Part shown: positions 33,829 to 34,803 of the stretch, one piece after another | How the letters are laid out: each line of letters starts with the position of its first letter | How positions within the stretch are numbered: position 1 is the first letter of the stretch | Assembly (NCBI GenBank): GCA_000181795.3 | Contig: CM012953.1 | Location: 1,637,029-1,671,831 of the forward strand | DNA length: 34,803 bases | Origin: Trichinella spiralis | Lineage: Eukaryota > Nematoda > Enoplea > Trichinellida > Trichinellidae | Direction of reading: 5' to 3' | The notes under the pieces: generated by a model | Databases searched by the model: none | What the model was told of the DNA's origin: nothing | The model's input: only the letters and a program-made list of their open reading frames with translations | Program-made: the position numbers and the translations under genes

Positions 33829-34614
33829 TCAAGTTCCACGACCACGTTTGGGATTTCTTTTTCCTTTTCTTGTATGATGATGCTTGAAATAGAGCTTTTT
33901 TAAAACCTTGCGACTGATCTCATCTCTGTCAGAAAAGTTGTACCGTTCAGAGGGATATTTTGCAGCTGTACAAAACGTGCTCGCCTCGTATGGTGACTCC
34001 ACTTGGACGTAATGCCTTCGAAACATAATGCTTCCACTTGCTGTAAGCAAATAGAGCTTACTGCCGTCCGGCAACATCAAAAGGTTGCACTTTGAATCTG
34101 AACATTTGAATTTCTTTCGAAACAAACGATTCAAAGTGTGAAAACAATCATCACAGTAATTTCCAGGATGACGACTGTAACTAAACTGTTCAGACAGTTT
34201 ACAACGACCAGCACCCTGATGTCTTAAATGAAATTTGCTTCTTGCTTTTGATCTTCTTCTCCAACGTCTTCGCCTTCTTCTTCTCCTGCTGTCACTGCTT
34301 CGACTTTCTGACCGACTCCGGGGTGCATCAGTTTCATCTATGGAATAATGATCAGAATCATAGTCGAGTGAACTAAAAGGAGATTTGCTTCTGCTTGAAG
34401 TTGATCGTCTTCTTCTTTTTTGCCTTTTTCTTTCTTTGATTCTTCTTCTTTGACTTTCCCGCCTATGGGATGCATCACTTCCGTCTGTGGAATAAAGTTC
34501 AGAATCATAGTCGAGTGGAACTGAAAAGAAAATTTGGTCTTCTTGGTTGAAAGTTGAATCGTCTTCTTCTTTTTTCGCCCTTTCCTCCCCTTCTGGCTTC
34601 TTCCCTTCTTCCAA
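33829..34614 (-). CDS. Arg/Ser-rich Cys-domain protein, paralogue B, 5' end not resolved
   Basis: The minus-strand ORF is the paralogue of 18566-19822. It keeps two of the three repeat units (FFSVPLDYDSELYSTDGSD and SPFSSLDYDSDHYSIDETD), the Arg runs and the whole C-terminal domain. The C-terminal 134 residues are about 71 percent identical to copy A by my count; the only length change is one codon, so the frame is kept. Three of copy A's clustered Cys are replaced in B by Gly, Tyr and Arg. The Cys in GRC, YC..C and the later FKC remain, and a new Cys appears after it. The start is unclear: the frame has no ATG here and runs into poor sequence near 34620. I treat it as a partial gene. Confidence 0.6.
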   Translation of the reverse strand: MEEGKKPEGEERAKKEEDDSTFNQEDQIFFSVPLDYDSELYSTDGSDASHRRESQRRRIKERKRQKRRRRSTSSRSKSPFSSLDYDSDHYSIDETDAPRSRSESRSSDSRRRRRRRRWRRRSKARSKFHLRHQGAGRCKLSEQFSYSRHPGNYCDDCFHTLNRLFRKKFKCSDSKCNLLMLPDGSKLYLLTASGSIMFRRHYVQVESPYEASTFCTAAKYPSERYNFSDRDEISRKVLKKLYFKHHHTRKGKRNPKRGRGT

Positions 34615-34803
34615 ATTTTTTGAAGCCCGGGGGAAGGCATCACCTTCCCCCCGGGGGAAAGGGCTATTCCCCCCGAAAATTGAAAAAAAAAATTCCCTTC
34701 TGGGGTGCGGGGGGGAAGATTCTTTCTCCTTTTTTCAACATCCTCCCCCCCAAAAGAAAAAGAGAACACTTTCCGGGGGGGCACAAAAAACGCTTTCTTT
34801 TTT
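34615..34803. other. Probable low-quality contig end
   Basis: The last 190 bases are full of long G, C, A and T runs (such as CCCCCCGGGGG and GGGGGGG) quite unlike anything else in the window. They no longer align with copy A although they should. This looks like base-calling error at the end of a read or contig, so no feature should be trusted here. Confidence 0.7.

Larger units (their letters stand above)
32118..34620. repeat. Segmental duplication, copy B
   Basis: This is a direct repeat of about 17030-19850. Shared landmarks are the TTCTTCTTTGC start, the TAAT run (32477-32497), the CTGCCGGTAAGTGAACGAAG motif, the 596-bp identical tract (33048-33643), the ATC repeat and the Arg/Ser-rich gene. 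The GT repeat is almost absent here (32568-32575). A 194-bp solo LTR sits at 32854-33047. Similarity fades after about 34560, where sequence quality also seems to fall. Confidence 0.9.

Overview
The window looks like nuclear DNA of an invertebrate, most likely a clade I nematode of the Trichinella type. It is AT-rich, has short GT-AG introns of about 65-125 bp, carries very long AT-rich spacers, and holds decayed Ty3/gypsy and BEL/Pao retroelements. Genus is an inference from style and gene content, not a match I could run.

Layout. (1) 1-2.3 kb: two compact host genes, tail to tail: an RBM7-like RNA-binding protein (190-843, +) and the mitochondrial ATP synthase subunit c (1817-2236, -). (2) 2.3-13.7 kb: a long AT-rich stretch with no gene I can name. 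It has a few candidate exons (near 2.9-3.2, 4.8-5.1 and 7.56-7.76 kb) and two GC-richer patches. (3) 13.3-16.2 kb: a CpG-rich promoter-like stretch and a four-exon gene whose C-terminal half matches MEIOC, the meiotic partner of YTHDC2. Its long N-terminal exon is full of Ser, Asn, Gly and Thr runs. (4) About 17.03-19.85 kb: copy A of a segmental duplication, ending in a minus-strand gene for a 418-residue Arg/Ser-rich protein with a Cys-rich C-terminal domain that I do not recognise. (5) 20.5-30.6 kb: a graveyard of LTR elements: a BEL/Pao integrase remnant, a Ty3/gypsy integrase scrap, an LTR-gag-LTR element with no visible pol, and a longer Ty3/gypsy element with gag, protease, RT, RNase H and integrase. 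The longer element's left LTR holds a nested solo LTR. (6) 31.0-31.8 kb: a small membrane-protein-like ORF and a MITE with long terminal inverted repeats. (7) About 32.12 kb to the end: copy B of the duplication, carrying a solo LTR that copy A lacks and a partial second Arg/Ser-rich gene. The last 190 bases look like a poor-quality contig end.

The most interesting signal is the duplicated block. A 596-bp noncoding tract is identical base for base in A and B. The neighbouring coding regions differ at roughly 29 percent of residues in the C-terminal domain, yet both stay open. That is the reverse of the usual pattern. It suggests gene conversion of the flank, fast evolution of the protein, or an assembly effect. 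The pair may be a young, rapidly changing lineage-specific gene family near a meiotic gene. A germline role is speculation.
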